A program made the position numbers and the translations under genes. Of a stretch of DNA of 64,000 nucleotides, positions 1 to 11,822 are shown piece after piece. Below the pieces are notes generated by a model. That model was not told the DNA's origin. It saw only the letters and a program-made list of their open reading frames with translations, and made no database searches. Numbering within the stretch: position 1 is the stretch's first letter; the number at the start of each line of letters is the position of its first letter. Source of the stretch: Pagrus major (taxonomy: Eukaryota > Chordata > Actinopteri > Spariformes > Sparidae); contig NC_133232.1 in the NCBI RefSeq assembly GCF_040436345.1, positions 30,703,315-30,767,314 on the forward strand. The letters are read 5' to 3'.

Positions 1-1272
1 CGTGCCGCATGAAAAAACCTCAGTGACGTGACGCTGACAAAATACCTCAAGCTGAGAAATTCATCACAGAAAAAAACATCATTTTTGTCAAAGTCTGTGT
101 TTAATTTCATTCCCCTGCGAACGAGTTGACTGTCTTCATATCAGTGTGTGCATTGTGCTGCACGACTCTCACCGGCAGGCACCTGAAGAAATGGAAGTCG
201 CCTCCAGGAAATAATCCCTCAAAAACATGTCGGCTTACAAACTTTGTCACGTTGATGTCTTCTCATTCAGGGAATTATTGTTCTACAGCAGAGTACGGTA
301 GTTAATTTCAAGCTAGGCTGCCACAGTATTGGTAAAATATTAAATATCTTGTACGACAGAAGGTATGAGGAGGTGGTTGTGGAGACCAGAGTGCATCATG
401 AGCAGTGAGGTTTCAGGATAAGTTTTCCATGCACCAAGTCTTTAACTTTTTCATTATCGAACCAACTTTATGACCTTTCTCTAAACATAAACATGTGTTT
501 TAAGTGCAATGACATTAGCATTAATTAGCAATAAGCATTAATCATGCTACATCAAGGTATGGTTCAATATAAACATTTTATTTTTATTTAAGTGGAAAAC
601 CTCATCCCCTCCCAGCATTTACAAGTAGTATTATTGTTGGTGCCGCTGTCACAAAAACAACTGGATTGCTTTCGATTTCCCAGAGAGTCGCAACTACAAC
701 AACACCAGACAAAATGTGAGTTTAATCATTCATTTCATCTATAGTAAAGACGAGAAAGCAGCTAGAAATTGAGATTTCAGATGGAGTAGCATAGTAAAAA
801 CAAGGTTTATAAGAACCAGACTAAACGCAGATTGTGTCATTCTGTAGCCAATCAACATTTACTTCATCGTGATACATTAAGACTAGAATTTAATTTGTCA
901 GCATGCTGAGATTTTCTAATGAGTGCCAAACACAAAGAGAAGCTAAGGGCGAAGGTAGGCCTATACTGTCATAAACCAAATCATAATGGAGAAATTCAGC
1001 AAAAAGATAATCTTCTCATCACCAAACCAGGACGTGGTGGGCCTGTAGGAGGAAGCCAGGGCAGAGAGAGGCAGTGAATGTCTACAGCAGTGGCTCAAGT
1101 AACCTCAGCACACTGGGTTCAGGTGCTCTGAGCTACTGCCTTCAGTTACCTGCAAGGGAGAGGTAGAGATCAGCTCCAACATGACACAACAGAGGTCTTC
1201 ACGAATGACAAATTTCATGTCAAATCATGTGATAGTTGTTCTCAGTTTGGACCAAAGCGGTGCAGCCTCTTG

Positions 1273-1430
1273 TTAAAGGGGCACTATGTAGTTTTGGAGG
1301 TAATTCCAACTCAGGATTTTGATATTACAATATTAATGAGGTAATAATACAAACTCAGAAATATTTATTTTTGCCATAACTGAGTAAACAAGCTGTTCTC
1401 AGAGGGAAATAAGGTCCCCACAACACTGTT
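1273..1430 (+). repeat. Partial TTAA-bounded dispersed element (same family as 56,257-56,532)
   Basis: It begins with TTAAAGGGGCACTATGTAG and shares long stretches with the copy at 56,257-56,532, including the CTGTTCTCAGAGG block and the ATTTATTTTT block. The right terminal repeat is not recognisable, so this is a truncated or diverged copy. Confidence 0.6.
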
Positions 1431-2719
1431 TGAAGCTTGGCTCATTAGTAAAAGGTTATTTCTCATGGTTGTGCTCAATAGTCTGCTGAGGTTTGAACCC
1501 AGACCGAGGTTCAAAGGTCAATCACTCTTAGCTGCTGTTGAAATTTAAAAATATATTTAAATACACACAATTCTTAAGCTGCAGCAACAACTCCAGTCCA
1601 AACCACAGCCGAGGTCCTCACATTGTTTGTCTGCTGTGTCTGATTCTGTGAAAGTAACTTTTTGGTCTCAGCTTACTAGAAATTCACACTATAATGACCT
1701 CGGCCACTGGCAGCTCTCCACCTTTCACCGTATGCCAACAACACAACTCAAAAGGCAACAAAAGGGAAACCCGAACAAACCACTGGCTCTTTGACACAGT
1801 CAGCATCTCCTGAAAAACAGAGCAGCTCTGTGCTCGAACTGGATATCTGACATGTTATTATCCTGTTGGGTTTGCTTCATTTACAGTCCAGACAATGTAG
1901 GAAAGCACACGCCAACCACAACTGAGGCTCAGAGATGGAGATCAGCTGCTCCTGGCTGTGGTTTCAACCAACCAGGGTTTGTTTTTCAGCCTGTTGATGG
2001 TCACGTATAACTTGTGTGAATATTTTGTGTGCCAACAGACACTTGGGGTTAGAAAAATACTTAATGTATTTATCAGGCTGTTGTGTCTTTAATGATGGGA
2101 TTCGTTAGCATAGATATATATTTGAATGGTTCAATTTGACTTTTACATGAACTCTGGCCAGCAGAAACTACTTTAATCGTGTTTGGAAGAACATTTCCGT
2201 CACATTTCACACGAACAAAGTTAGATTCTTCTGTATTACTCTACATTTTTGAAGTCCTCCCCCTCATTTGCACCACTTACATAGTTAATGGTGTTTGGCC
2301 ATAAATCATATTGTCATCAATTATTTTTAAACTTTTTAAAATGAGGCCACTGCATACGTTTCCATCACCCTGAGGTCATTTCATTTTCAGCATGAGCAAA
2401 CTCTTCCTCGTATGATGAATGTTTGCGGACTCTGTCAGCAGCGAGTCAGAAGGCGTGAGGCGAGAATGTAAAACATGTTACAGAGTGCGGATGGCTCTTG
2501 GATGCCATGTATCAACACATTCCTGAAATTTGTTTTGACACAACTACAAGATGAGAGAAAGACGAGATCCTGGGTGTCACATGACGTTGGAAATGATAAA
2601 TGACTGTAGAGTCTTGATTCCAGGTCACTGGATAAAAACATGACAGAGTGTAGACGATATATTTGATATAAAGCAACAAACATCTGTCTGATTTTAGGGG
2701 GGAAAGTTTCTAATAAGTC

Positions 2720-3180
2720 ACTCTTTATAAAGGGTTTATGGCTTTATTAATAAATCAGTTGTAGATCAGTTATAAAGTATTGAGAAGAACAAGTATTTGG
2801 CATTAATAAAGGCTAATAAAGGATAATTCTGCACTTACTGTGAATAAACTCGATAAAAACAAATGTGTTTCACACTCTCAAACAACCCAAAAGCTGTCAT
2901 GCTGTTATACAAGTTAATAACCCGTTAATAATTTATTCTTGCTATAATCTCCTAAATGTAGCAGCACTTTTCCAGGAGAACAATTTTTTCCAGTGTCAAG
3001 CTGTTCACTGGACCGCTAAAAACACAAGGTGACGTGTGACGCTAGAGGAGGATAAACTCCAGCAACAACCTGGCAACAGGAAAATTATTGGAAAGTTGGC
3101 CCATAAAGCATCAGTTAATCATTTATTGACCATTAATAAAGCCATTAGTTACAACTTACAAAGCCCTTATAATGGGTTCC
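2720..3180. repeat. AT-rich element with imperfect inverted ends (MITE-like)
   Basis: The left part carries GGCTTTATTAATAAATC. The right part carries the inverted ATTAATAAAGCCAT followed by an ACAAAGCCCTTATAATGGG-like end that mirrors CTTTATAAAGGG on the left. The roughly 0.45 kb unit has no coding capacity and looks like a non-autonomous DNA element. Exact borders are uncertain. Confidence 0.45.
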
Positions 3181-3239
3181 TTATCATAAACTGTTAATTA
3201 TAGGGAAAACGATTTATACTTTAAATATGTAAATATAAA

Positions 3240-3370
3240 GCTACAGCCAGCAGCTGATTAGCTTAGCTTAGCATGAAGTCTGGAAGCAGTGGGGTACAGC
3301 TCGCCTGGTTCTGTCAAAAGCTCAAAAATAACTTACTAACTCTAAAAAGACAACACTTACATGATAAACA
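3240..3370. repeat. Diverged fragment of a dispersed teleost-type repeat
   Basis: It contains the GATTAGCTTAGCTTAGCAT motif followed by a CAGCTCGCCTGGTTCTGTC-like block and ACTTACTAACTCTAAA. The same order occurs at 21,745-21,850. The 16,965-17,703 unit belongs to the same family. Confidence 0.45.
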
Positions 3371-6300
3371 CGTGATAATTGAAGTTAAATTAACTCACCG
3401 TAGACGTTTGGTTTCATACTGGAGATGAACTGCTGTCGCCTCATACAGCCTTTATCGCTGTTCATACGACACCTGACTTCCTCCTTTGCCGCTGTAATAA
3501 TTGGTACAGCCTCTAGAGGTCCCCACCTGACAAAAATACCTAAATATTGATCGTAATAAGCTGCTCTAAAAGCCGATCTATGTAGTTGTTTTCCTGATGA
3601 GGACAGCTAATAACCATATTTACCAAAATGTTGAACTTTACCTTAAAAAGCCCATTATATACAGTTCCTACATACCCAGTCTCATTAATTCCCACATCAA
3701 CACAAATATGAAATCCTCATTACCACATGTAGCTCTCTCGATCCACTAAGCAGCCACGCACACAGGCTGGATTTCTTCTTATATATAATACATTGCAGCC
3801 TCATATATTCCCTCTAGACCTTCTCTTGAATGGGGAGACAGATGTTTATGCAGTTACCATGGCGAGGGGCGTCCTTTAGCGAGCGAGCAGCAGAGGTGTC
3901 GCACGATCCACATCACCCTTTCAGAGAGTCATTAGACAGCGCCGGTCGTGTCAGCCACCGAAATACCATCCTCTCAACAGGGTGGGCGCCTTCTTTTGGG
4001 AACGAGGACACGCACTGCAAAATATAGACTGAATTTATTTTGATATAAAATGCCATTTCACCCCAGAAAGACTGAGGGAGATATCGATATCTTCTGCACA
4101 CGAGGGAAAGTAAATATTCCCACACACGAGAACTACAGTTGAACTCCAGTATTTTAAGTTCTGTGTATTATTGCTTGCATGTTAAGGTTTCCTTCCTCTT
4201 GAAGGTATTGTTTGTCTTAAAACATAATATCCACTCATAGAAATAAGCATAAACAGATAAACTTGGACTCAAAGAAGGAAGCTGGTATGAATTTCCTTTG
4301 TTTCTAAAGTTAGCAGCGCCTGGAATACATCCATAAAAATTCACAAGGACGTTGTGTGGCCATATTTAAGGAGGCTATGGGTTTAATTATCAATTAACTG
4401 GGTTATTACTCTCTCTTAACTCAGTCAGGCAGCACATATGTGTTGTTACGTATGCAGGTTACATTGATTGCTGCTAATAAAAGACTTTTGAGTCCTACCA
4501 TTCACAGGTAATTTCCTATAAAAGTTGCAATGCACGGTTTATTGTTCATTTCACGGTACAACGTATTGTTGGATACACACACAGGGCTAATTAAAAACAT
4601 ATAATGTACACTATATTGTTAATATCACGCTCAAGGCTACTGTCAACTGTAGAAGAAAACATGAACCTTTGACATGTTGTGCTCAGAGTCGGCCAATAAA
4701 ATCATAGGTTTCACCGCTCTGAGATCTTTGAGGCGTAGATCTGGCGCTCTGTCTGGCCCCTTCTCCCAACATTTGTCTTCATCTTCAGGATGGCTGCTGG
4801 CTCTGGCCGTGCCGCCAGCTCCTCGCCGCTTGTTTGATGATTAAATACATTTTTAGCCATGTTGTAAACTTCCTGTGTGGTTGCACCGTCAGGCCTGTGT
4901 TCCACACCGCCGCTCCCCAAAGGCCTTGCATGAACACCATTATTATCCCCTGCAAATTAGCCCAGTTAACCCAGCCCTGCTCCAGCTCACTCTTTGTTAA
5001 CCCCTCATTTTTCACCGTGTCTGGACCACGGACCAAAGGGTTGTAGAAGCTGGTCCCCTCCTCCCAGCAGTCCCCCCGTCCACCCCTGTCCCGGCAGATC
5101 CTAACCCCTGTGAATATTAAACAGCACAGACTGCAGGAATGCCTCAGCTAAATTGGCAGCAGATGTTGTTGAAGGGATTTGGTTGTGAGGTGTTTTGTCT
5201 GCAAACTGAGCCGTAAAACATCGCAGGCCTGACATGTCCTCCGGTGAGCCTCTACGGTGAAATGGCACAGGGGCAATATAGCTCTGTAGCAGCTCTACTG
5301 AGGCTCACCGGTGGTTGAACACTCAACCATCCATTTAATGGACACTTATGAAGAAAGGCTTCAGGAGACAAGCCGAACAAAGAGCCTACTTCAGAGTCAG
5401 AGTACGACAAAGATGAGAAGCATGCGAGCCGTCCTTCTCATTGTAAATCATGGAGTAGAAGATTCACAAGATTTAACTTGTTGGACGACCAAAAACATAA
5501 TCTCAGTTCGGTTCACTCGTTGTTGTACTTTACATGACACTGGATGTTTTTTGTCAAACAAGACAGATTCAAGTTCAAGATGTGGGATTCATGTCAACGT
5601 ACGAGCAGATTACGTTTTAATGCATGCTAAAATATAATTTAAAAAACATACATGTGATCCAAGAGCGGAAAATGTTGCTTACCTGCAGGTCGTGTCAGTT
5701 TGAGAGGAAGCAGGCCTGAGATGTCTGGGTGTCTGGGAAAAAGATGAATGACTGCTGCGCAAAGAAAATGATTTCGTAGTTCGTTCCAAATTCTAAACCA
5801 GCCATCGCTCCGGGCTACGACCGCCGACATAAACTGTGACACATGTGATTTCTTACTCCCAGCCCAAATTATGATAGTTTGGACTACTGGTGCTCTGGCT
5901 CCGAGTCCTCGGAGGCACAGGAAGAGGAATTGGTTATGGGCTCAAATAAGTCGATGAGTGGAAACAGGACTCACAATTTCACAGGCAAAACTAAAAACAT
6001 GACCTTCTTATTGATTTAACGCTCGACTAATCAATATTTTTATACAAACAACGGATCAAATAACATGTAATGTTGCTCGTAGTGACAAACTTACAGAAAA
6101 TTACCAACTGACTCTGAGTCAGAGTCTTTTAGAGTCTTTAAGCTCATTGTTTTCAGCTCTGATAAACCCGCTGTACGCTACCTGCTCAGCACCAAACAGC
6201 CCAAGCCCCCAGGAACAGCACCGGGCTTTGGATGTGATGCACGTGGGCCCAAATAGACTTTTTCTCATGAGCTTACATCGCAAAAGAGCCGTCTGTAAAA

Positions 6301-6518
6301 CGGTGGATACATTTTATAGAGCACCACAACCCTGCGAAATGACTCGTTTCAGTATCAGAATTTGATCCATTTGATCCCAGAGCATTTGGAAAGTCCAGAA
6401 GACCCGCGGGATTAAATCATTTTACAAGTTAGCAGAGGGCTGAACCAGAAGGTAGCCACTTAGCCGGGGGAAGTCTCCAGTGAGCTCACTCTGTGGGCTG
6501 CACAAAGTACGAGCGGGG

Positions 6519-6775
6519 TGTCAATACCCAATCTGAGTGGAACATGCATGAGCGCGTCCACCATCTTGGACAGCGAGGTACGGCAACACCACTTGGACAA
6601 AACACAAGCAGAACTTCAAAACCACTAACTTAATAAATTGCTCGTTATACTGCAGTTCTGTGTGTGGTTTAGCAGTGTTGACGTACTTAGCTGTCCAAGA
6701 TGGTGGATTCGCTGGCACATGCTCTACTCAGATCAGGCAGATACTAAGACTGGGTAGTGATACGGTTTGGAGGAT
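6519..6775. repeat. Fold-back element with long imperfect inverted arms
   Basis: The left arm, about 6,519-6,600, contains CACCATCTTGGACAGC. The right arm, about 6,660-6,775, contains the inverted GCTGTCCAAGATGGTG. Matching continues outward through GAGTGGAACATG / CATGCTCTACTC and GTCAATACCCA / TGGGTAGTGAT. The spacer is only about 60 bp. This is typical of a small DNA-transposon derivative. Confidence 0.6.
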
Positions 6776-9700
6776 CCGGGTAATTTTAGACCCAGGAAGT
6801 AAAATCTGAGCCACCGCCTCAGACGTAATCCCCAGATAATAGATCCATTCAAACAGCTGACAGATAAAGTTAGCATATTTTCCTCAGGAGCTGGTGGAGA
6901 CCAAAACAGGGGAAAAAAACGAGTGAATATTGTGCTTATTTTCTTCAGATGGACAGATAGATTACTCCAAATTAATGATGCTGTCAGACACTGATGGTGC
7001 AGTTATATCACTGCAGTCTCATCAAGTAGCTAAACAGAGGATATGGTTAGCAATATAATGTGATGGTGGCAGCTGAACAGACAGTGCTGTGCAGGTTCAT
7101 GAACACAAGCTGCCACTCTCTCCTCGCCGTCGTGTTTACATTTAAAATGGTGGAAGCAGCGGCGGCGACTGCTTACTGTCCGAAAACACCTGTAGTCGAT
7201 AACATGTCAGTGTCGTGTTTACAGCCGAAAAAACTAATTAAATGCGGGTTTAATAAATCATAAATAAGACACATTAAGTGAAACTGAAGCTGAAGGCCCT
7301 CCTGGTGGTCTGCAAAAGCACTTATGTGTCCTTCACTCTCTTATGCTCTATAAGAGAGGGATTAGTGTATACAGCATACTGTAATTCAATGAAATTCATT
7401 CTTATAGTGTATTTATATGCACTCTGCTGCGTAACAAAGAATGCCATTTATCTAAACAGAAATGCCAGAAGAATAATCATTGTAAGTGCTGCAGTGGGTG
7501 GGAGGACCTCTCACTGATAAGAAACCATTACAACCAACACATAAGTTCCAGTATGTAGGATAAGTGCAGGGGGCAGCACATTTACTGACAAGCCGAAGCT
7601 TAACATGAGAACTAAATTCAAGTGTGGCCAAGATCCACGCAGGCCATCTGCCAAGAATCCAATACAGCAAATGGTCGGATCCGTGTAAGCCCTAAGCTGA
7701 CAATGAAGTCACTATGCTTAAAAAGATGCGAACATCCTTTAATGGGTATGAAAGCCACTGCAGCAGAATACAAATCCGAGCTGTTTTCTCTCGTGTTCCC
7801 TGTGGCCCAGACTTTTATCTGCTTCCCTCCAGCACGCCTTGTGAAGTTGATTAATTGAACAGTCTGGGACAAAAGAGAAACTTTTATCAACTCTGGCCGT
7901 GACTAACCCTCTGTGTGGAGTTTGGGGAAATTAAAAAAAAAAAAAAAGCTGCTTTGCTTTATCTCCTCATCACAAGACGAGGCGCTGAAGTGTTTGCCAA
8001 GAAAATAAAGGTATCAAAATTTCAAGTCGAGATGAAGTTGGGGGGGTGTTTGCCACCTGCTTTGGGACGGGCTTGATGGGGGGAGTGTGTGGGGTAAACG
8101 TGGGGTCAGGGCTGTCAGCAGTCGCTCAGTTATACAGGCCAAGTGGGACTGCAGATATGAGGAGGGCAGAAACTACAGCGATGACATGATGAGGGACCCA
8201 GGGGTTATACTGTCACACTACCACCATCTTCATTCAGCACAGCGTGGCACATACACATTCCTTTAAGGAGTTTTCTCTCAGGACTCTGGGATGCTCCCAC
8301 AGTGGAAGGCCTGTCCACGACCCCAATAAAAAGAGAGGGATGCCCACTTCCTGCTACCCTCAGGCGTGCCAGTCCTGCCTCGGGGGAGAAGGGGCCCCAT
8401 AATTTATTATTTGTTCCCCTCTTGTTAAGGAAATACTTTCTCAATAGCTCTCTCTCCTTTGTATATTTTTACTGTTCTTATTTTCTTCCTTGATTCGACC
8501 CCGTCCTCTTTTATTTATTTGCTTTCTAAACACCAGCTTGGCTCATTACGTCCGAGCTGCCACAAAGAGACTCAAAAAAAATTACTCTTGTCCACACTCG
8601 GGACAGTGTTTATTTGTCCTGGTGAACCTGAAGGGAGTTTTGGGGATACCTATGTGTAGGTGACAGCTGAGCTGAGTCGTACGAGCTGACCTCGATCACC
8701 ATTACCTCAGGCTTTAATCAGATTCCTCTGCTGCAGATTGAAGATATGTAGACCGACACAACGAGCTCAGATGTCATAATTTATCAGCGCGGTCCTGCCA
8801 CTCTTAATGTAAAGACATTCCTGCACCATGTGAAGTTAATTGGATGTTATGTCCACAGCATATGTTGGGCGAAATGGTTTCTTTCAGCCACACTCTCATT
8901 TATTCCCAGCAGTGACTTCTTTGTTTGTTGGTGTTGGTCCAGTTTGGCTGCTTTCTCAACCCCCTCCTCCCTCCACAGAAACCATCAAGGCAAAAAAAAA
9001 AAAAAAAAAGGGATGAAAAGGCCAATCCACTGGCTGACCACTGATCCATGACTCAGCTTTGAAAATCTCTGCCTTCAAATCAAATTGTCCGGCTTCAAGG
9101 AGCAAGAGGTGCCACAGTCCTGCCCCGGGCCACTCAATGTCACCGGCCAGCTTTGAGGGGTTAACGCGCATTTTTCTCAGTTGTCAAGGACGTGTGATGG
9201 GGGCAAAGGAAAACAGAGGAGTACAGAGGTCACCACACTCACAAACATCACCAGGCTTTGCAACACTTAATTGGGTTATAAAAGAAGCCGCAGTGGCTGG
9301 AAGGACCGAAGAAGCAAATCCGAACACGTCATTTAACATTTTAGTTTTTGCTCTAGTTTCTTAAATTGTATTGCAAATGTTTAATAGATTATTGAGCTTC
9401 ATTTTATTGTCGTTATAAGAATTTGTGTTTTTCTTAGATGTGTTGGCAGCATTGTTCTATGGATGCCTTTGTTAACTGGTCAGCCACTTCGGTCCTTCTT
9501 TGAATATGTCATTAACTATCGGACTGATTGTGATAAAGATTTGTAGAGACTTTCATGCTCCCCAGAGGATGAATCCTGGTGACTTGGTGATCCCCTGTCT
9601 GTTAATCTAGTGCCACCATGGAGCTTAAATGTGTGTGTTTTGGTGAAATGGTCGTAAATGTAAATAAAAGCAGAATGCACACCTGCGTCCCGACTTGTTG

Positions 9701-10937
9701 CATTAACTTCGATCCTTTTACTTTTAATCCAGCGCCACCATCAGGTCAGAATTTTTATTTTGTGCAGTACTTTGTCTGATGACTAAATATGTGAAAAACT
9801 AAATGACATTAACATCAACATTAGCTTTACTTTGTGTTAAGTGCTAATTAATGTGAGCATGCTAAGATGCTAAAGGAAGATTGTTTACATGACAAACATC
9901 TCACCTTCTAAACATGCTAACATTAGCATTCAGCACAAGACATGCGCCCGAGTACATCCTCACAGAGCCTTCTAATGTGGCTTCTAAAGTCATTCTCATG
10001 TATTTATGCTTTTTTATATTAATTCTGCAGAGTGAGAATTAACCCACAAAATACATACAATGCAATAAAAAACATTCCCATTATTATGTATTATTAGAGG
10101 TTTTTTTGGCAGGATATGTGATTGCTTAGTCACACGGTTCGGTTGCTGTCAAACTAATATTTTAAACTGATCTTTAATTCTCTTGCACAGCTGTCTGAAG
10201 ACCACTCTTCCTGTGCAGAAACACGTCTACAAAGGCAGGATGGATGATGAATTTCCTGAAAGTCTAAATTTTACTTTTCTCGTCCAGTCTATTTCATGCA
10301 TTTCCGTGATTTCCATACAGTGAACCGTGTTTTCCCAACAGAGAAGATAAAAGCAGGAGAGCAAAACTCTTAAAGGAAGATGATTTTCTTAGATATTTTG
10401 AAATTTAACCACAAGGCAAAGACAGAGCAGCCCCATGAGAGTAGGAACTTTTGGTGGATTGTTGCTGTTTTCTTTGAGAGATATAGAAAGAAAGCAGCGT
10501 CTCGATTGAGCTCTGAGAAAACGGACACAGCGGCCTCCTCCTGAGCCGGCCATGTTTCATGTCAGGACAATTAAACAAGTCACCGCGGCCACCCTTTCTC
10601 CAGACACTGAACTCAATTATAACAGAGGCTAACTCCTCATCACCGCGAGTGCACCGAGTGTGGCTAATCTTATCTGATCCGTTATTAGCTGCATTTTTCA
10701 TCTTTATGGCAGAGCTAACAAGCCTTTGAGATCGTTAATAGCTGGGAATGTTCAAATCTCATGTTAAGCATGAAGATGAATGAAAGAAGGATCACAGAAC
10801 ATAAATCACTCTGCTCTCTCTGCATAGTTTCATAGTGCAGAGAAAGTCTTAAGCCCAAGGATTCACAAGCAGTTCTCATGAAACAGATTTTCACAAAAGA
10901 CATCACACAGCATGAGGCGATCTCTCAAGCAACTACT

Positions 10938-10943
10938 TTTATT
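10938..10943 (-). terminator. Candidate polyadenylation signal for vimr2 (AATAAA on minus strand)
   Basis: The plus strand reads TTTATT, so the minus strand has AATAAA about 880 nt after the vimr2 stop. It is only a candidate, because no transcript end can be read from sequence. Confidence 0.25.
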
Positions 10944-11763
10944 TAATTTAAATCTGAAGAACATTCACGTGCAGAAGCAGGAACCAAAAATGATTTATCA
11001 CACGCGGCTCCGAAGTCGTGTAGAAAATAAGGAAAAGATTACGGAGGAATGTATTACCAAATGCTTATTTCTGAAACGACATTGCTTTTCAAAGGAGAAA
11101 TAATGAATCACCGAGGCTTTTCTCGTGGAAAGATCCAGGTGCTAGTTTTTTTTTTTTCTTAGGAGCTGCAGGAAACTTCATGAGCCATTTGAAAAGCAAA
11201 CACTGCGCTGCACACTTGACGGTTGGTGTCATACGTAAAGCCGACACGAAGGCACAACTGTAAAAGCAAAAGGGAAGGTGAGATGCTTTTAGTTACCGAA
11301 GGGAGAGCTGTCAATATGTTTGCCAACAGTGAAGGGGTCGAAGGTTAAGAGCTGGTAATCAGTCGAGGTTTGAGTGACGGACGAGGTGCGATGACTCCAC
11401 GGGGCCGCACAGTTTGGCGTGTGTGTGTCTGTTGTTCGACAAAGCGTGAGCAAAACATTTATGAATCGTATCAGCGCGCCGGTTAAGATAAAACCCACTT
11501 AAGGAAATTTCCCTGCCAGACACTGAATGGATACACACTACCATCCTCCCACCACTTTTAGACAGCTCCATCTTTCTTGGAGTCTCGGGGTCATCTGCCA
11601 GAGACCTGTTATCAATGGCCCGGCTTAGGCCTCCAGACGGGGTTCATCTGTCATGATAAGTTCACATCTGCTTAAATTGCTGCGTCGGTGCCTAAAGCTT
11701 CATCCTAGTGCAGATTTAAGTGTTTTTCTTGTTTCTCTTTTGTCTATTTTCTAATCCATATGT

Positions 11764-11776
11764 GGGGGGGGGGGGG
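11764..11776. repeat. G13 homopolymer (C13 in the probable vimr2 mRNA)
   Basis: Thirteen consecutive G on the plus strand lie about 50 nt downstream of the vimr2 stop codon, so the sense transcript would carry a C13 tract early in its 3' UTR. Confidence 0.7.
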
Positions 11777-11822
11777 CATCCAGACACACTCCAGCCAGCC
11801 AGTCGGACTCTCCGGCCTGAAT

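Larger units (their letters stand above)
1..11822. other. Region without recognised coding exons (gene-poor flank and probable vimr2 3' UTR)
   Basis: I found no open frame here that resembles a known protein or that chains into exons with compatible splice phases. The longest frames are about 100 codons and have no protein-like composition. What can be seen are repeats: a TTAA-started element fragment near 1,273, an AT-rich inverted element near 2,720-3,180, a fold-back near 6,519-6,775, and A-runs near 7,932 and 8,993. The last part (about 10.9-11.8 kb) is probably the 3' UTR of the minus-strand intermediate-filament gene. Regulatory elements or lncRNA exons cannot be excluded from sequence alone. 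Confidence 0.5.

Noticed and set aside
7932-7948. Poly(A) run as a sign of a processed pseudogene (also at 8,993-9,009)
   Set aside because: The sequence upstream of either A-run shows no gene-like frame, so these are simple homopolymers.
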